Assembly (NCBI RefSeq): GCF_007923265.1
Contig: NZ_VOJA01000003.1
Coordinates: forward strand, 581,995 to 645,994
Origin: Francisella salimarina
GTDB taxonomy: Bacteria; Pseudomonadota; Gammaproteobacteria; Francisellales; Francisellaceae
Length of the DNA stretch: 64,000 nt
Direction: 5' to 3'
The notes beneath the pieces are model-generated. The model made no database searches and was not told where the DNA came from. It saw only the letters and a program-made list of their open reading frames with translations. Shown here one piece after another: positions 8,136 to 18,399 of this stretch (within the stretch, counting starts at the first letter, position 1; the number at the start of each line of letters is the position of its first letter). The translations under genes were made by a program, and so were the position numbers.

Positions 8136-9833
8136 CTATATTTTTATATCTTCACTAGCAACTATCGTCGCATTATCTTGACTAGAGATTACATGAAATT
8201 TACTTGGATTAAGTTGTTTTTTATAGTCAACAAAAGCTAGAGGACTATGCTCTTTAGGTTTATTTTTTACAACAAGAATATTTAATTGGTTTGAGTTGTT
8301 CCAATATTTAATAAATTTATCAAATTTCATTAAATATTTATCTACATTCGATTTAGGGAACTGTCTAACATCATCTAACTCTCCCTCATCATTTATAATA
8401 ATTACATTACGTTTAGTGTAGAAGATAATATCATAAAAGCGATCACTCTCAAAAACTTGAGCATTTGGATATTTCTGATATATTTTAGATATTTCTTGAG
8501 CTGTCTTATATTTAGAGCTTGTATCAAAATAATCTCCCAATAAATAACCTAAATTTGCAACAACCATCATCATCATACAAATATAAGCAACTAATTTATT
8601 TACTGAAAAAATATTTAATTCTTTGATTAATTTAATCGTGATTATAATAGCTATTATTGCAATTGCTAATAAAATTAAGATATATCTAGAGCCAAAACTC
8701 CAATACTGAGGAAAGCATAAAAGAACTAAGGCCACAGCAGGTAGCAAAGCAAAAATAAGGATAATAAATTTAAAGCTTATACTATCCCACTTATCAAACT
8801 TTTGTAAGTCTATACTCTTAAGGTGCATAGCTACAAGTATTGACAATGGTAATATTAATGGTGCTAGATAACCAAATAGAAAAGATTTAGAAATCCCAAA
8901 AAATATAAATATAAATGTTGCCCAAATAAATAAAAACCACTTATCTGAATTTTGCTTACGATTTTTAAAAGCTTGTTTTGAGAAGAAACTCTTAAGAATT
9001 TTAGGTAAAAACAGAGTCCAAGGAAAAAAAGCTCCCATAATTGCTAACAAATAAATAATTTTAGAAACTTCTCTATTTTGCTCATCTGTTGAAAATCTGA
9101 GTATTTGTTGAACTACTATGTAGTAATAAGCAAAATTAGGATGATACTGTTCAACTGCAAATATCCATGGTAACGAAATGACTGCTACAATTACCAAACC
9201 TAAGTAAAGTCTAATATCAAGTAGCCTTTTACACTGTCCCATAATAAGAGAATATATACCTACTATAGCCATAGGAAAAACTATTCCTATCAATCCCTTG
9301 GTCATAACCGCTAACCCAGCAAATACAAAGGCTAAAGTAAGCCAATATGTACTTTTCTTGTAATCATCATATTTAAGGCTTACCCAATAGCTAAGCATAG
9401 TCATATTTAAAAATACAGCTATAGCCAAGTCCATGTTCAGATATCTACCAACAAATAGAAATAAAACTGTACTTAAACTTACTCCTACTGATAATAGTGC
9501 TGTTTGACGACAATCTAATACTTTACGTACTGTTATATATGTAAAAATTAAACATATACCTAGTAATACAGGGTTTACAAGTCTTGCGCCCCATGTATTC
9601 TCGCCAAAGATGCTCATAAATATACAAGTAATCCAATATACTAGTGGCGGCTTGTGAAAAAATATCATTCCATCAATATATGGAACTATAAAGTTATGGT
9701 TAGCGAGCATCTCTCTTGCTACTTCAGAATACCTAGTTTCATCAGGAGCATAAAAATTAGCTACACCATACATACAAAAAGCTACAATAATCGTAGCTAA
9801 AATTAGCAAAATATCTTTAAATTTATTATTCAT
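8136..9833 (-). CDS. ArnT/FlmK-like lipid A aminosugar transferase (GT39/83)
   Basis: A 565-residue membrane glycosyltransferase. The N-terminus has DETRYSEVAREMLANH then FFHKPPLVYW (about residues 32-66), the signature of ArnT and related undecaprenyl-phosphate sugar:lipid A transferases. The acidic DE pair is the catalytic site. About twelve membrane segments fill residues 8-420 and a soluble C-terminal domain follows. In Francisella the related FlmK adds galactosamine to lipid A phosphate; this gene is a reasonable candidate for that role, but sequence alone does not fix the sugar. It is the last of five minus-strand genes, 9 bp after hemL. Confidence 0.82.
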   Translation of the reverse strand: MNNKFKDILLILATIIVAFCMYGVANFYAPDETRYSEVAREMLANHNFIVPYIDGMIFFHKPPLVYWITCIFMSIFGENTWGARLVNPVLLGICLIFTYITVRKVLDCRQTALLSVGVSLSTVLFLFVGRYLNMDLAIAVFLNMTMLSYWVSLKYDDYKKSTYWLTLAFVFAGLAVMTKGLIGIVFPMAIVGIYSLIMGQCKRLLDIRLYLGLVIVAVISLPWIFAVEQYHPNFAYYYIVVQQILRFSTDEQNREVSKIIYLLAIMGAFFPWTLFLPKILKSFFSKQAFKNRKQNSDKWFLFIWATFIFIFFGISKSFLFGYLAPLILPLSILVAMHLKSIDLQKFDKWDSISFKFIILIFALLPAVALVLLCFPQYWSFGSRYILILLAIAIIAIIITIKLIKELNIFSVNKLVAYICMMMMVVANLGYLLGDYFDTSSKYKTAQEISKIYQKYPNAQVFESDRFYDIIFYTKRNVIIINDEGELDDVRQFPKSNVDKYLMKFDKFIKYWNNSNQLNILVVKNKPKEHSPLAFVDYKKQLNPSKFHVISSQDNATIVASEDIKI

Positions 9834-9842
9834 GGAGATTAA

Positions 9843-11144
9843 TTAGTTCTGATTTTCCTGGAAGAATTTTTTAGTAAGACAAATAGTTTTTTCGATATCT
9901 TCATCACTATGTGCAATTGATATAAAGCCTGCTTCATAAGCAGATGGCGCTAGATATACACCATTATCAAGCATATATGCAAAATATTTATTAAACATTT
10001 TAAGATTAGTTTTACCTAAATCTGTAAATGTATTGACAGCAACTTTTTCATTACAGAAAAATAGTCCAAACATTCCACCTAAATATTTCGCATGGAAATT
10101 AAAGCCATAGGCTCCAGCAGCTTCATTCAACCCATCAACTAACTGTTTAGCTTTAGCTTCCAATCTAACAAAGAAGCCCTCTTGTGAAACTTTTTCTAAT
10201 GTTTTGATACCAGCTGCCATAGCAATTGGATTCCCTGATAAAGTACCTGCTTGATATACTGGTCCAGCGGGAGATACTTTTTGCATAATTTCTTTACGAC
10301 CTCCAAAAGCGCCTACTGGCATACCACCACCAATCACTTTACCTAATGTTGTTAAATCAGGCTTCACATTATAAATACTTTGAGCACCACCCAAAGCAAC
10401 TCTAAAACCAGTCATCACTTCATCAAAGATAAGTAAGCTATTATTTTCATCACATACTGCTCTAAGCTTAGCTAGGAAATCATCTTGTGGGAAAATCATA
10501 TTCATATTGCCAGCTATTGGCTCAACTATGATACAAGCAATTTCATCTTTATACTTTTCAAAGAGCGCTTGTATTGAGTCTATATCATTGAAGCTAGCAA
10601 CTAAAGTATCCTTAACTACATCTTCTGGTACACCTGGTGAATTTGGCTGACCTAATGATAGTGCTCCAGATCCAGCAGCTACAAGAAACTCATCAGCATG
10701 TCCATGATAGCAGCCTTCAAATTTTATAATTTTATTTCTACCTGTATATGCTCTTGCTAATCTAATAGCACTCATTGTCGCTTCAGTACCGGAATTTACG
10801 AATCTAACTTGTTCAATATTTGGCATAAGCTCTACTATTTTTTTAGCAAGTCCAATCTCTTGTTTACAAGGAGCGCCATAACTTAGACCATTTTTTAGCT
10901 GACATTGTATAGCTTCAAGGACATCATCATCACCATGACCTAAAATCATTGGCCCCCACGATCCGATATAATCTATATATTTGTTCCAATCAACATCGTA
11001 TAAATAAGCACCTTTCGCTGATTTTATGAATCTTGGGAATTCTTGTCCAACACTTCTAAATGCTCTAACTGGAGAGTTGACTCCGCCAGGAATATATTGC
11101 TGTGCTTCTTGGAATAAACTTTGAGAGTTAATTTTATTCTCCAT
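9843..11144 (-). CDS. hemL: glutamate-1-semialdehyde 2,1-aminomutase
   Basis: A 433-residue PLP enzyme of class III aminotransferase fold that makes 5-aminolevulinate in the C5 haem pathway. It begins with [32 protein letters not shown] holds the cofactor phosphate site, FDEVMTGFR carries the PLP-ring aspartate, and the Schiff-base lysine is Lys269 in [19 protein letters not shown]. The length is the family norm. Its start overlaps the end of gshB by 11 bp, so the two are translationally coupled. Confidence 0.96.
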   Translation of the reverse strand: MENKINSQSLFQEAQQYIPGGVNSPVRAFRSVGQEFPRFIKSAKGAYLYDVDWNKYIDYIGSWGPMILGHGDDDVLEAIQCQLKNGLSYGAPCKQEIGLAKKIVELMPNIEQVRFVNSGTEATMSAIRLARAYTGRNKIIKFEGCYHGHADEFLVAAGSGALSLGQPNSPGVPEDVVKDTLVASFNDIDSIQALFEKYKDEIACIIVEPIAGNMNMIFPQDDFLAKLRAVCDENNSLLIFDEVMTGFRVALGGAQSIYNVKPDLTTLGKVIGGGMPVGAFGGRKEIMQKVSPAGPVYQAGTLSGNPIAMAAGIKTLEKVSQEGFFVRLEAKAKQLVDGLNEAAGAYGFNFHAKYLGGMFGLFFCNEKVAVNTFTDLGKTNLKMFNKYFAYMLDNGVYLAPSAYEAGFISIAHSDEDIEKTICLTKKFFQENQN

Positions 11145-12108
11145 GTTCTTGTTCCTGCCTCATTTTATTTATTTTTTTCTCGACTGCTTGCATTAATAAG
11201 CTTGCAGCATTAACTTTTGTAGCTTTATAAATTTCTTGAATGCCTGTTGGGCTAGTAATATTTACTTCTGTTAGTTTATCTCCTATCACATCTAAACCAG
11301 CAAAGATTACACCCTCTTTCTTTAATTTCTTGGCAACTTTTTTAGCTATTTTATAGTCTTGTTCCTGAAGTTCTCTTACTTCAGCTCTAGCTCCAACTGC
11401 TAAGTTACCGCGATTATCGCTATCACTAGGAACCCTAGCTAAGAGATACTTAATAGGTTCTCCATTTACTATCAAAATTCTTTTATCACCATCTTTGATT
11501 GCTTCTTGATAATCTTGTACCATTATATATCTAGTTTCATGATGAGTTAGCGTTTCAAGTATGACATTTTTGTTTTTGTCGCCATCTTTGATCCTAAAAA
11601 TAGAGCTGCCACCCATTCCATCAAGAGGTTTAACAATAATATCTTTATGCTCTGCGTAAAATTGATTAATCTGCTTATAGCTTCTAGTTATCAGAGTGTT
11701 TGGTGCAAATTTAGGATAATTTGAAATAGCTACTTTCTCATTAAAATCTCTAAGTGCTTGTGGATTATTTACTATTAACACCCCATGTTTTTTTGCCAAA
11801 TCAAGCATATATGTCACATATATATACTCCATATTAAATGGTGGATCTTTGCGCATAAAAATACAATCAAGATCTAATAGTGATAAATCATGATGTTGAG
11901 ATAATATTTCATACCAAGACTCTTTTGCTTTATGGATTTTTATCTTAAGCGCATCGCCTTTTGGCTTACCATTGATTATAGATAAATCATTTAAATAAAA
12001 AGTATAAATTTCCCAGCCTTTATCTTGAGCTGCTTGTAGCATCATATACGTGCTATCTTTTGAAATATTAAAAGAGTTTAAGTTATCTATTATAAATCCT
12101 ACTTTCAT
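11134..12108 (-). CDS. gshB: glutathione synthetase
   Basis: A 324-residue ATP-grasp ligase that joins glycine to gamma-glutamylcysteine. It begins [30 protein letters not shown] near residue 80 and [16 protein letters not shown] near residue 157 are diagnostic GshB blocks, the second being the ATP-binding glycine-rich loop. [10 protein letters not shown] near the C-terminus contributes metal and substrate contacts. Family length is about 315. It sits 3 bp downstream of fmt and overlaps hemL by 11 bp. Confidence 0.96.
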   Translation of the reverse strand: MKVGFIIDNLNSFNISKDSTYMMLQAAQDKGWEIYTFYLNDLSIINGKPKGDALKIKIHKAKESWYEILSQHHDLSLLDLDCIFMRKDPPFNMEYIYVTYMLDLAKKHGVLIVNNPQALRDFNEKVAISNYPKFAPNTLITRSYKQINQFYAEHKDIIVKPLDGMGGSSIFRIKDGDKNKNVILETLTHHETRYIMVQDYQEAIKDGDKRILIVNGEPIKYLLARVPSDSDNRGNLAVGARAEVRELQEQDYKIAKKVAKKLKKEGVIFAGLDVIGDKLTEVNITSPTGIQEIYKATKVNAASLLMQAVEKKINKMRQEQEHGE

Positions 12109-12111
12109 TAT

Positions 12112-13050
12112 TTATCCTATTTTATACCCAATATATTTATCTAAATCTTTACCATTCAAAATATCTGCAATATTTAACATTTTCTTGTTGGGAAATTGTA
12201 ATTGCTTAAATCTGATTATCCTGTCATTTGTAGCAATATCAAAACCATTTTTAGTTATATCTGTAATTGCTGTAACTTCATCATTTGCCGATTTCTCAAG
12301 TATCTCAAAATCACCTACTTTGACTTGCTTGCCCTCTAGCATAAAAAATGCTGATGGCCATGGAGTAAATGCTCTAATATGACAACTAATTTCTTTGGCA
12401 GATTTTGTGAAATCTATAAGACCTTCTTGCTTAGTAATCTTATGTGCATAAGTAGGCTCACCTTGCTGAGGTTGCGACTTAATCATATCAATATTTTCTA
12501 GAGTTTCTAATAATGGTTTTATTGATAGTTTAGCGAATTTATCATGTAGTGATTGTGATGTATCTGTATCTTGTATATCAATCTCTAGAGTATTCAATAT
12601 ATCTCCAGTATCAAGTCCAGCATCCATTTGCATTATACAGATTCCAGTTTTAGAGTCTCCTGCTTGAATTGCTCTCTGGATAGGTGCTGCGCCACGCCAT
12701 TTAGGAAGTAATGAAACATGAATATTTAAACAACCATATTTAGGAATATCCAAAAACTCCTGAGGCACTATAATTCCGTAGGCTATCACAACTATGACAT
12801 CTGGTTTTAGTTCTCTAATTTGCTCAAGTACTTGAGGATCTTTCTTAAAAGACAATGGTTGAAGTACTGGTGTGTTGTTGGCTATAGCGACTTCTTTAAC
12901 AGGTGAGAATTGTATTTTCTTACCACGCCCTTTTGCTCTATCAGGCTGAGTAAGCACCGCTTGAATATTGTGCTGTGATTGATATAGGTCTTTTAAAACT
13001 TGTGCTGAAATATCAGGAGTTCCAGCAAAAATTATATTTAATTTTTTCAT
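12112..13050 (-). CDS. fmt: methionyl-tRNA formyltransferase
   Basis: A 312-residue protein that formylates initiator Met-tRNA with 10-formyl-THF. It begins with the formyltransferase fold (KKLNIIFAGTPDISAQVLKDL). The catalytic block reads GCLNIHVSLLPKWRGAAPIQ, with Asn and His at the active site, and MQMDAGLDTGDIL supplies the catalytic Asp. The C-terminal OB-like tRNA-binding domain starts near residue 210. The usual partner def is not adjacent; the neighbours are gshB (3 bp downstream) and a small membrane-anchored protein (4 bp upstream). Confidence 0.96.
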   Translation of the reverse strand: MKKLNIIFAGTPDISAQVLKDLYQSQHNIQAVLTQPDRAKGRGKKIQFSPVKEVAIANNTPVLQPLSFKKDPQVLEQIRELKPDVIVVIAYGIIVPQEFLDIPKYGCLNIHVSLLPKWRGAAPIQRAIQAGDSKTGICIMQMDAGLDTGDILNTLEIDIQDTDTSQSLHDKFAKLSIKPLLETLENIDMIKSQPQQGEPTYAHKITKQEGLIDFTKSAKEISCHIRAFTPWPSAFFMLEGKQVKVGDFEILEKSANDEVTAITDITKNGFDIATNDRIIRFKQLQFPNKKMLNIADILNGKDLDKYIGYKIG

Positions 13051-13054
13051 TTGA

Positions 13055-13453
13055 TTAGTCTCTAAAAGCGTATGCTCTCAGCTGAACACTACTTAATTCA
13101 GTAATTTGCCCCTCTGGGAACAGACAAACATATCTTATCTCATGCGCTCCATTTTGAGCAGCTAATTTTGCAGCTTCTCTTATATTTTCATTACACAGTT
13201 TTTGGAAATCTCTCTCTTTATCTATACCTATTACTACTCTTATTTCACCTATACTATCTTGTGTATCTGTCTGATAGCGTAAATTGAAAATCTTGACTTG
13301 GCTTGGGTCTGTTGCAGGTAGCTTTGCACTATATTTTGATAAATAGATACCTTTTGGTTCAGGGGTATTCTTAGAAACAAAAAAATATATACAAGATATA
13401 AAAACTATAACCAATATACCAACATACATCAAATTTTGACTGAATCGACTCAT
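13055..13453 (-). CDS. conserved small membrane-anchored protein, function unknown
   Basis: A 132-residue protein with one hydrophobic segment at residues 9-27 and a soluble remainder expected in the periplasm. Three cysteines lie at 21 (inside the segment), 87 and 109. The soluble part alternates strands and helices (DPSQVKIFNLRYQTD, EIRVVIGIDKERDFQKLC) and resembles no domain I can name. It heads the five-gene minus-strand run that includes fmt, gshB and hemL, with 4 bp to fmt. A lipoprotein reading is not supported because the cysteine lacks a proper lipobox. I give no function. Confidence 0.72.
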   Translation of the reverse strand: MSRFSQNLMYVGILVIVFISCIYFFVSKNTPEPKGIYLSKYSAKLPATDPSQVKIFNLRYQTDTQDSIGEIRVVIGIDKERDFQKLCNENIREAAKLAAQNGAHEIRYVCLFPEGQITELSSVQLRAYAFRD

Positions 13454-13579
13454 TAAAATTAAATATTACTCTAAACTAGCTAGATTTTAACACATCTAGT
13501 CTAGATTGGCTAAATATTAAGTTATTCAGATAAGTATTAGAAACAAATTGAAAATCACAACTAAAACAATTATTATATT

Positions 13580-13597
13580 TATATATTTAAATATATA
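13580..13597. promoter_or_regulatory. candidate ArsR operator palindrome
   Basis: An 18-bp perfect palindrome (TATATATTTAAATATATA) ends 11 bp before the arsR ATG. ArsR-type repressors bind AT-rich dyads in this position. The surrounding DNA is also very AT-rich, so a chance palindrome is possible. Confidence 0.4.
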
Positions 13598-13608
13598 TTT
13601 ATTTCAAT

Positions 13609-13941
13609 ATGTCATCCATCACAAGTTTTTTAAAAGTAATTTCTGATAAAAATAGATTAATTATTTTGTATGTATTAAACAAAAATACTCTTTGCGTATG
13701 TGATATCCAAAAACTTATCTCATTAACTCAAGGAGCGCTATCAATACAGCTAAAAAATCTTATAACTGCTGGATTGCTAGAGTCTTTTAAACAAGGCAAA
13801 TGGGTGTTTTATAAACTAGATAAAAATATTCCAGGATATCAGTTAAATATTTTAAATGAGCTTTTCAAACAAATAGATAAAGACGAAGAAGTTCAACAAA
13901 TAATATCTAAACTAGAAATTTCTGAAATTTGTAAAATTTAA
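13609..13941 (+). CDS. arsR: ArsR-family metalloid repressor
   Basis: A 110-residue winged-helix protein. The sensor segment reads NKNTLCVCDIQKLISLTQGALSIQLKNL: the CVCD motif (Cys33 and Cys35) is the classical As(III) site at the start of the DNA-recognition helix, followed by the HTH and the wing GKWVFYKLD. It should repress itself and the ACR3 exporter that begins 10 bp downstream, and release DNA on binding arsenite or antimonite. A palindrome upstream may be its operator. Confidence 0.88.
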   Translation: MSSITSFLKVISDKNRLIILYVLNKNTLCVCDIQKLISLTQGALSIQLKNLITAGLLESFKQGKWVFYKLDKNIPGYQLNILNELFKQIDKDEEVQQIISKLEISEICKI

Positions 13942-13951
13942 GGAGTAATAA

Positions 13952-14980
13952 ATGAAATTAAAGTTTCTTGATAGATTTCTGACCTTATGGATTTTTTTAG
14001 CTATGATTGTGGGTATCATTATTGGATATACTCTGCCCGAAGCTAAAAATTTTATATCAAAATTTGATATCGGATCAGGTAATTGGTTAATAGGATTAGG
14101 CTTAGTTGTGATGATGTATCCACCACTAGCAAAAGTTAAATACTCAACAATGCCTAAAATATTTAAAGATACTAAAATTTTGCTTTTATCTTTAATTCAA
14201 AACTGGCTGATTGGTCCTATCCTGATGTTTATTTTAGCAGTTGTTTTTTTCCATGATCAACCTAGCTTTATGATAGGACTAATTTTAATAGGGTTAGCAA
14301 GATGTATTGCCATGGTAATTGTGTGGAATGATCTGGCAAAAGGATCTAGAGAATATTGTGCTGGACTAGTTGCATTTAATTCTATTTTTCAAATAATATT
14401 TTATGCTGCTTACGCATATATATTTATTACAGTTATTCCAAAACTACTGGGATTTGATGCGAACATCAATATAAATATATCAATGTTAGATATAGCAAAA
14501 AGTGTCGGAATATATCTAGGAATACCTTTTGTAGCTGGAATATTAACTAGAGCTATCTTAATCTCTAAAAAAGGTGAACAATGGTATATAGATAAATTCA
14601 CTACAGCGATATCACCTCTGACATTGATCGCTCTACTATCTACTATAGTGCTGATGTTTACTACAAAAGGAAATGAAATAATTAACCTACCATTTCAAGC
14701 AATCAAGGTTGCTATTCCGCTTTTGATATATTTTTTGATAATGTTTAGCATATCATTTTTTATGTCATATAAAGCTAAAGCAACTTATGAGCAAGCCGTA
14801 TCTTTGAGTTTTACAGCAGCTTCAAATAATTTTGAGTTAGCTATAGCAGTTGCAATCTCAGTATTTGGCATAAACTCTACTGAAGCTTTTGTCGGTGTAA
14901 TTGGTCCTCTAGTTGAGGTGCCAGTTTTGATTGGGCTAGTAAATGTGGCTTTGTGGCTGAATAAAAGATATTTTAATTAA
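13952..14980 (+). CDS. arsB: ACR3-family arsenite efflux permease
   Basis: A 342-residue protein with about ten membrane helices, typical of the ACR3 group (around 340-350 residues). The hallmark helix GLARCIAMVIVWNDLAKG holds the essential Cys118, and GPLVEVPVLIGLV near the end holds the essential Glu322. It extrudes arsenite using the proton gradient. An AGGAG site precedes the ATG. It is co-oriented with arsR 10 bp away. No arsenate reductase (arsC) is adjacent, so the pair handles arsenite directly unless arsC lies elsewhere. Confidence 0.92.
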   Translation: MKLKFLDRFLTLWIFLAMIVGIIIGYTLPEAKNFISKFDIGSGNWLIGLGLVVMMYPPLAKVKYSTMPKIFKDTKILLLSLIQNWLIGPILMFILAVVFFHDQPSFMIGLILIGLARCIAMVIVWNDLAKGSREYCAGLVAFNSIFQIIFYAAYAYIFITVIPKLLGFDANININISMLDIAKSVGIYLGIPFVAGILTRAILISKKGEQWYIDKFTTAISPLTLIALLSTIVLMFTTKGNEIINLPFQAIKVAIPLLIYFLIMFSISFFMSYKAKATYEQAVSLSFTAASNNFELAIAVAISVFGINSTEAFVGVIGPLVEVPVLIGLVNVALWLNKRYFN

Positions 14981-15031
14981 GCCAGTTCTGCAATATTATT
15001 AAGAATATAATACCTAAATTATACATCTTCT

Positions 15032-15361
15032 ATGCCATACGTATATCTAGTTATAGCTATAATCACTGAAGTCCTTGGGACAGTTTCATTACCATTATGC
15101 AATGGTTTTACAAGGATTGTTCCTTCACTATTTGTTTTGATATTTTATGGACTTTCATTTTACTTTTTATCATTAACATTAAAATATATGAATATTGCTT
15201 TTGCGTATTCTGTATGGTCAGCATTTGGAATTATTCTAATAGGAATTATAGGATATCTATTTTTTAGGCAAAAGTTAGATTTACCATTTGTCTTAGGAAC
15301 ATCGTTTATACTTATTGGAACTATTATTATTTGTGCATACTCAAAGACTATTATGCATTAA
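15032..15361 (+). CDS. small multidrug resistance (SMR) exporter
   Basis: A 109-residue, four-helix protein of the EmrE/QacE/SugE family. It begins MPYVYLVIAIITEVLGT; Glu13 is the membrane-embedded proton- and drug-binding glutamate. Helix 3 (MNIAFAYSVWSAFGIILIG) carries the GG7-like packing face and the Tyr and Trp that line the site. It functions as an antiparallel dimer. The AYSVWSA form resembles EmrE and multidrug members more than guanidinium exporters, but the substrate is not certain. It follows the arsenite exporter by 51 bp on the same strand. Confidence 0.86.
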   Translation: MPYVYLVIAIITEVLGTVSLPLCNGFTRIVPSLFVLIFYGLSFYFLSLTLKYMNIAFAYSVWSAFGIILIGIIGYLFFRQKLDLPFVLGTSFILIGTIIICAYSKTIMH

Positions 15362-15372
15362 GTTTATAATTT

Positions 15373-17529
15373 TTATTTCTTGTATTTAATTTCCCAACAA
15401 TTATGGATATTTTTGTTAGATAAAAAGTCTCTTGATAAACATTTTTTATCAATATTTTCACAGTCAAATTTAGCAATTATCTCTGATGACATTTTGAAGC
15501 GACGATAATTATTAGAGAAATATAAGACTCCATCTTTTTTGAGAGAGTCCATAGCTAAATTTATAAGTAACTCATGATCTCTTTGAATATCAAGAATATC
15601 ATCCATACGTTTAGAATTTGAAAATGTTGGTGGATCTAAAAATATCACATCAAACTTCTCACTGTTGGATTTTAACCAGCTAATACAATCTGCCTGAATA
15701 AAATTATGCTTTTTAATATCTAAATTATTTAATTCAAAATTATTCTTACCCCACTCAAGATAAGTATTAGACATATCTACACTTGTAGTTTTTGCTCCTT
15801 TTAAAGCAGCATGAACACTAGCTGTGCATGTATAACTAAATAAATTCAATAAAGTCTTATTTTTTGAAGCTTTTGCCACAAGCTGTCTAATTTTACGGTG
15901 GTCTAAGAAAATACCAGTATCTAAATAGTCATCAAAATTCACATAAAATTTAGCATCAAATTCATTAATAACGTGAAAGTTATTTTTGTCATTATTTTTT
16001 TGATACTGTTCTTTGCCTTTTTGACGTTGACGAACTCTTGTATGTATATTCTCGTATTGAATATCTAGAGTTTTATGTATCTGATATATAGCTTGATAGA
16101 ATCTTTGTTTAGCCATATTTTGATCAATAGTAGCATCGGCACGATACTCTTGTAAAAACACATGCTCGCCATATATATCAACAGCTACAGCAAAAGTTGG
16201 AATATCAGCATCATACAAACGATAACATTCTACTCCTGACTGCTTTAACCATGGTTTTAGGTTTTTAAGATTCTTCTTTAACTTGTTAGAAAAATCTACG
16301 TGCTCATCTGACTTTTGTGCACTTGCTTCAGCTATACGAATATTTTTCTCAAGCTGGCTTTCATGTTTAAATCTTGCATGCTCATTTATATCAAACTGAT
16401 ACAATACTGTTTCAATAGCACCATTATAGAATTTATTCTTCTTAGTAGTACGTAGCTGCATTTCTTTAATTGATTCATCAAAACTTGTCAAAATCGCAAC
16501 TTTCCAACCATAAAAATCTTGAGATAATCTATCACCGAAACCATTAAATATGTCTAAAAGTTCATCAAGCTGATCACCATATAAACGCTCACCATAAGGA
16601 GGATTTGTAACTATCAAACCTTCACTTTCAAACTCATTTTCAAGATCACGGATATCTTGTCGTTTGATATTAACAACATCTTCAACACCTGCTTGATAAA
16701 TGTTTCTATCAGCCTTATCTAAAACATTGTTATCAATATCATAGCCTTGAATAATTGCATTTGTTGGCTTTTGAGCTTTTTTTGCTATTTCTAATAAGTT
16801 ACTCCATAAGTCTTGATCATGAAGCTTTGAATTGAATAGTTTAAATTCTTTATTCAACAAGACAGGAGCTATATTTTTTGCCATAAGAGCAGCTTCAATA
16901 AGAATAGTCCCAGAGCCACACATTGGATCAATGAATATAGGCTGTTCTTTTTTAAGCTCATCTAACCACCCTGCTTTGATAAGTATCGCTGCTGCTAAAG
17001 ACTCTTTTAGAGGTGCTTGACCCTGAAACTGTCTATAACTACGCTTATGTAGGCTCTCTATATTTAAGCATAAAAACACATTCACATACTGCTTATGTAA
17101 ATGTAATTTTATTATATTATCGGGATTATCAGTATCAATATTTGGTCGTTCATTAGTTTCTCTACGAAACTGATCGACTATAGCATCTTTTGTTTTTTGA
17201 GAAACAAACATAGTATTATTAAAATCATAATGCTTACCTGAGATTATGATCTTAAAAGCTGTGTTAACATCAAAGTAATCTAACCAATTTATTGATGATA
17301 TAAAATCATATAAAGCTTGCTGATCTGTAGCTTTTTGAGTAGCTATTTTTAGCATAACTTGGCTTGCTAGATGAGAGTAAATACAAACTTTGTAGGCATC
17401 TTCAAAAGATCCCTCAAACTCAACTCCAGCAAGTTTTTCAGATGATGATATGCCTAACGCATCTAGCTCATCTTTTAATAAAAGCTCGATACCCTTTGCA
17501 CAGCTAGCGAAAAATGTAAAATTTTGCAT
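15373..17529 (-). CDS. rlmL: bifunctional 23S rRNA methyltransferase RlmKL
   Basis: A 718-residue fusion of two methyltransferases. The N-terminal THUMP domain (about residues 45-155) is followed by a Rossmann domain with [17 protein letters not shown] and the N2-guanine motif [10 protein letters not shown] (m2G2445). The C-terminal half (from about residue 500) has [20 protein letters not shown] and [12 protein letters not shown] and makes m7G2069. This is the usual gammaproteobacterial architecture and length. It is convergent with the SMR gene and is the last clear core gene before tRNA-Val. Confidence 0.95.
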   Translation of the reverse strand: MQNFTFFASCAKGIELLLKDELDALGISSSEKLAGVEFEGSFEDAYKVCIYSHLASQVMLKIATQKATDQQALYDFISSINWLDYFDVNTAFKIIISGKHYDFNNTMFVSQKTKDAIVDQFRRETNERPNIDTDNPDNIIKLHLHKQYVNVFLCLNIESLHKRSYRQFQGQAPLKESLAAAILIKAGWLDELKKEQPIFIDPMCGSGTILIEAALMAKNIAPVLLNKEFKLFNSKLHDQDLWSNLLEIAKKAQKPTNAIIQGYDIDNNVLDKADRNIYQAGVEDVVNIKRQDIRDLENEFESEGLIVTNPPYGERLYGDQLDELLDIFNGFGDRLSQDFYGWKVAILTSFDESIKEMQLRTTKKNKFYNGAIETVLYQFDINEHARFKHESQLEKNIRIAEASAQKSDEHVDFSNKLKKNLKNLKPWLKQSGVECYRLYDADIPTFAVAVDIYGEHVFLQEYRADATIDQNMAKQRFYQAIYQIHKTLDIQYENIHTRVRQRQKGKEQYQKNNDKNNFHVINEFDAKFYVNFDDYLDTGIFLDHRKIRQLVAKASKNKTLLNLFSYTCTASVHAALKGAKTTSVDMSNTYLEWGKNNFELNNLDIKKHNFIQADCISWLKSNSEKFDVIFLDPPTFSNSKRMDDILDIQRDHELLINLAMDSLKKDGVLYFSNNYRRFKMSSEIIAKFDCENIDKKCLSRDFLSNKNIHNCWEIKYKK

Positions 17530-17647
17530 AAGAAATTATAAAATATAAAATATGTGTTAAATAATATATTAATTCCAATAAATAACAATTAATAAGCGAA
17601 AATCTATTGATTTTATAAGATATAAAATTATAATATCTATTCTAAAT

Positions 17648-17724
17648 ACTCGCATAGCTCAGTTGGTTAGAGTACTACCTTGACATGGTAGGGGTCACTG
17701 GTTCGAATCCAGTTGCGAGTACCA
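17648..17724 (+). tRNA. tRNA-Val (anticodon GAC)
   Basis: A complete 77-nt cloverleaf. The acceptor arms ACTCGCA and TGCGAGT pair perfectly and are followed by an A discriminator and encoded CCA. The D stem is GCTC/GAGT, the anticodon stem CTACC/GGTAG with loop TTGACAT (anticodon at 17682-17684), and the T arm ACTGG-TTCGAAT-CCAGT. GAC reads GUC and GUU valine codons. It marks the left edge of the type VI locus. I found no second copy of its 3' end in the window. Confidence 0.95.
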
Positions 17725-17787
17725 TACTTAGATTAACTCTCTATATGGTTCTAAATACTTAAAGTTCTCTACATATACATATTATAA

Positions 17788-17817
17788 TTGACAGTATTAA
17801 TATCGATAAGATACTAT
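17788..17817 (+). promoter_or_regulatory. sigma-70-like promoter ahead of the type VI locus
   Basis: TTGACA at 17788-17793 and TACTAT at 17812-17817 are separated by 18 bp. Start of transcription would be near 17824, about 34 bp before the first gene of the locus (17858). This is the best consensus-like promoter I saw in the window. Confidence 0.55.
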
Positions 17818-17857
17818 AAAGCAGATTATTGAATCTAGAAATTTTTATTAAAAAATA

Positions 17858-18361
17858 ATGTTCAAACAGATTAAAAAATTAAAATTACTTATCCTATACA
17901 TATTTATTATAACAATATTTTCCTCATGTGTTGTTTATAAAGATGGTTACGATAACCTTATTTCAAGCACAATCACTTATCAGGAGATGGAAGAACCTTC
18001 TTTCGGAAAATTTAGCATAAAATTTCCCAATTCTGAAATTACTCTAGATTCAAAAGATACCTCAATAGAATGGACTTGTCCAGCTCCAACGGTAGTACCA
18101 TCAGCACTTATATCTAATATACCTTATAATAGAGAAAAAGAGACTTTAAGATGTATCGCTGTTGGTGGTTGCGATACTTATTCAGCCACTGCAATACGTC
18201 AGAAATCTTCTAATAAATGGTCTATAGAAGATGATAAAGTTGCTGTTACATATACACAAAATGCAACTGTACCAATATACAATAATACAATTAATAGTTC
18301 AGGAGATACTAAACTTAGTATCATTTGCGTACCAAAATCTCAAGTTGACTATTGGGAATAG
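17858..18361 (+). CDS. putative lipoprotein at the start of the T6SS locus
   Basis: A 167-residue protein. Residues 1-24 form a basic then hydrophobic signal ending IFSSC, so Cys24 is a probable lipidation site (lipobox-like FSSC). The mature part has four further cysteines (in EWTCPAP, LRCIAVGGCD and IICVPKS), suggesting disulfides in the periplasm. I recognise no domain. It is transcribed toward the VgrG/ClpV arm, 38 bp before another exported protein, and is preceded by a good promoter. A role in anchoring or protecting against the secretion machine is possible from context only. Confidence 0.7.
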   Translation: MFKQIKKLKLLILYIFIITIFSSCVVYKDGYDNLISSTITYQEMEEPSFGKFSIKFPNSEITLDSKDTSIEWTCPAPTVVPSALISNIPYNREKETLRCIAVGGCDTYSATAIRQKSSNKWSIEDDKVAVTYTQNATVPIYNNTINSSGDTKLSIICVPKSQVDYWE

Positions 18362-18399
18362 GCAAACTTTGATAAATATAAAATAAGGAATGATAGATT

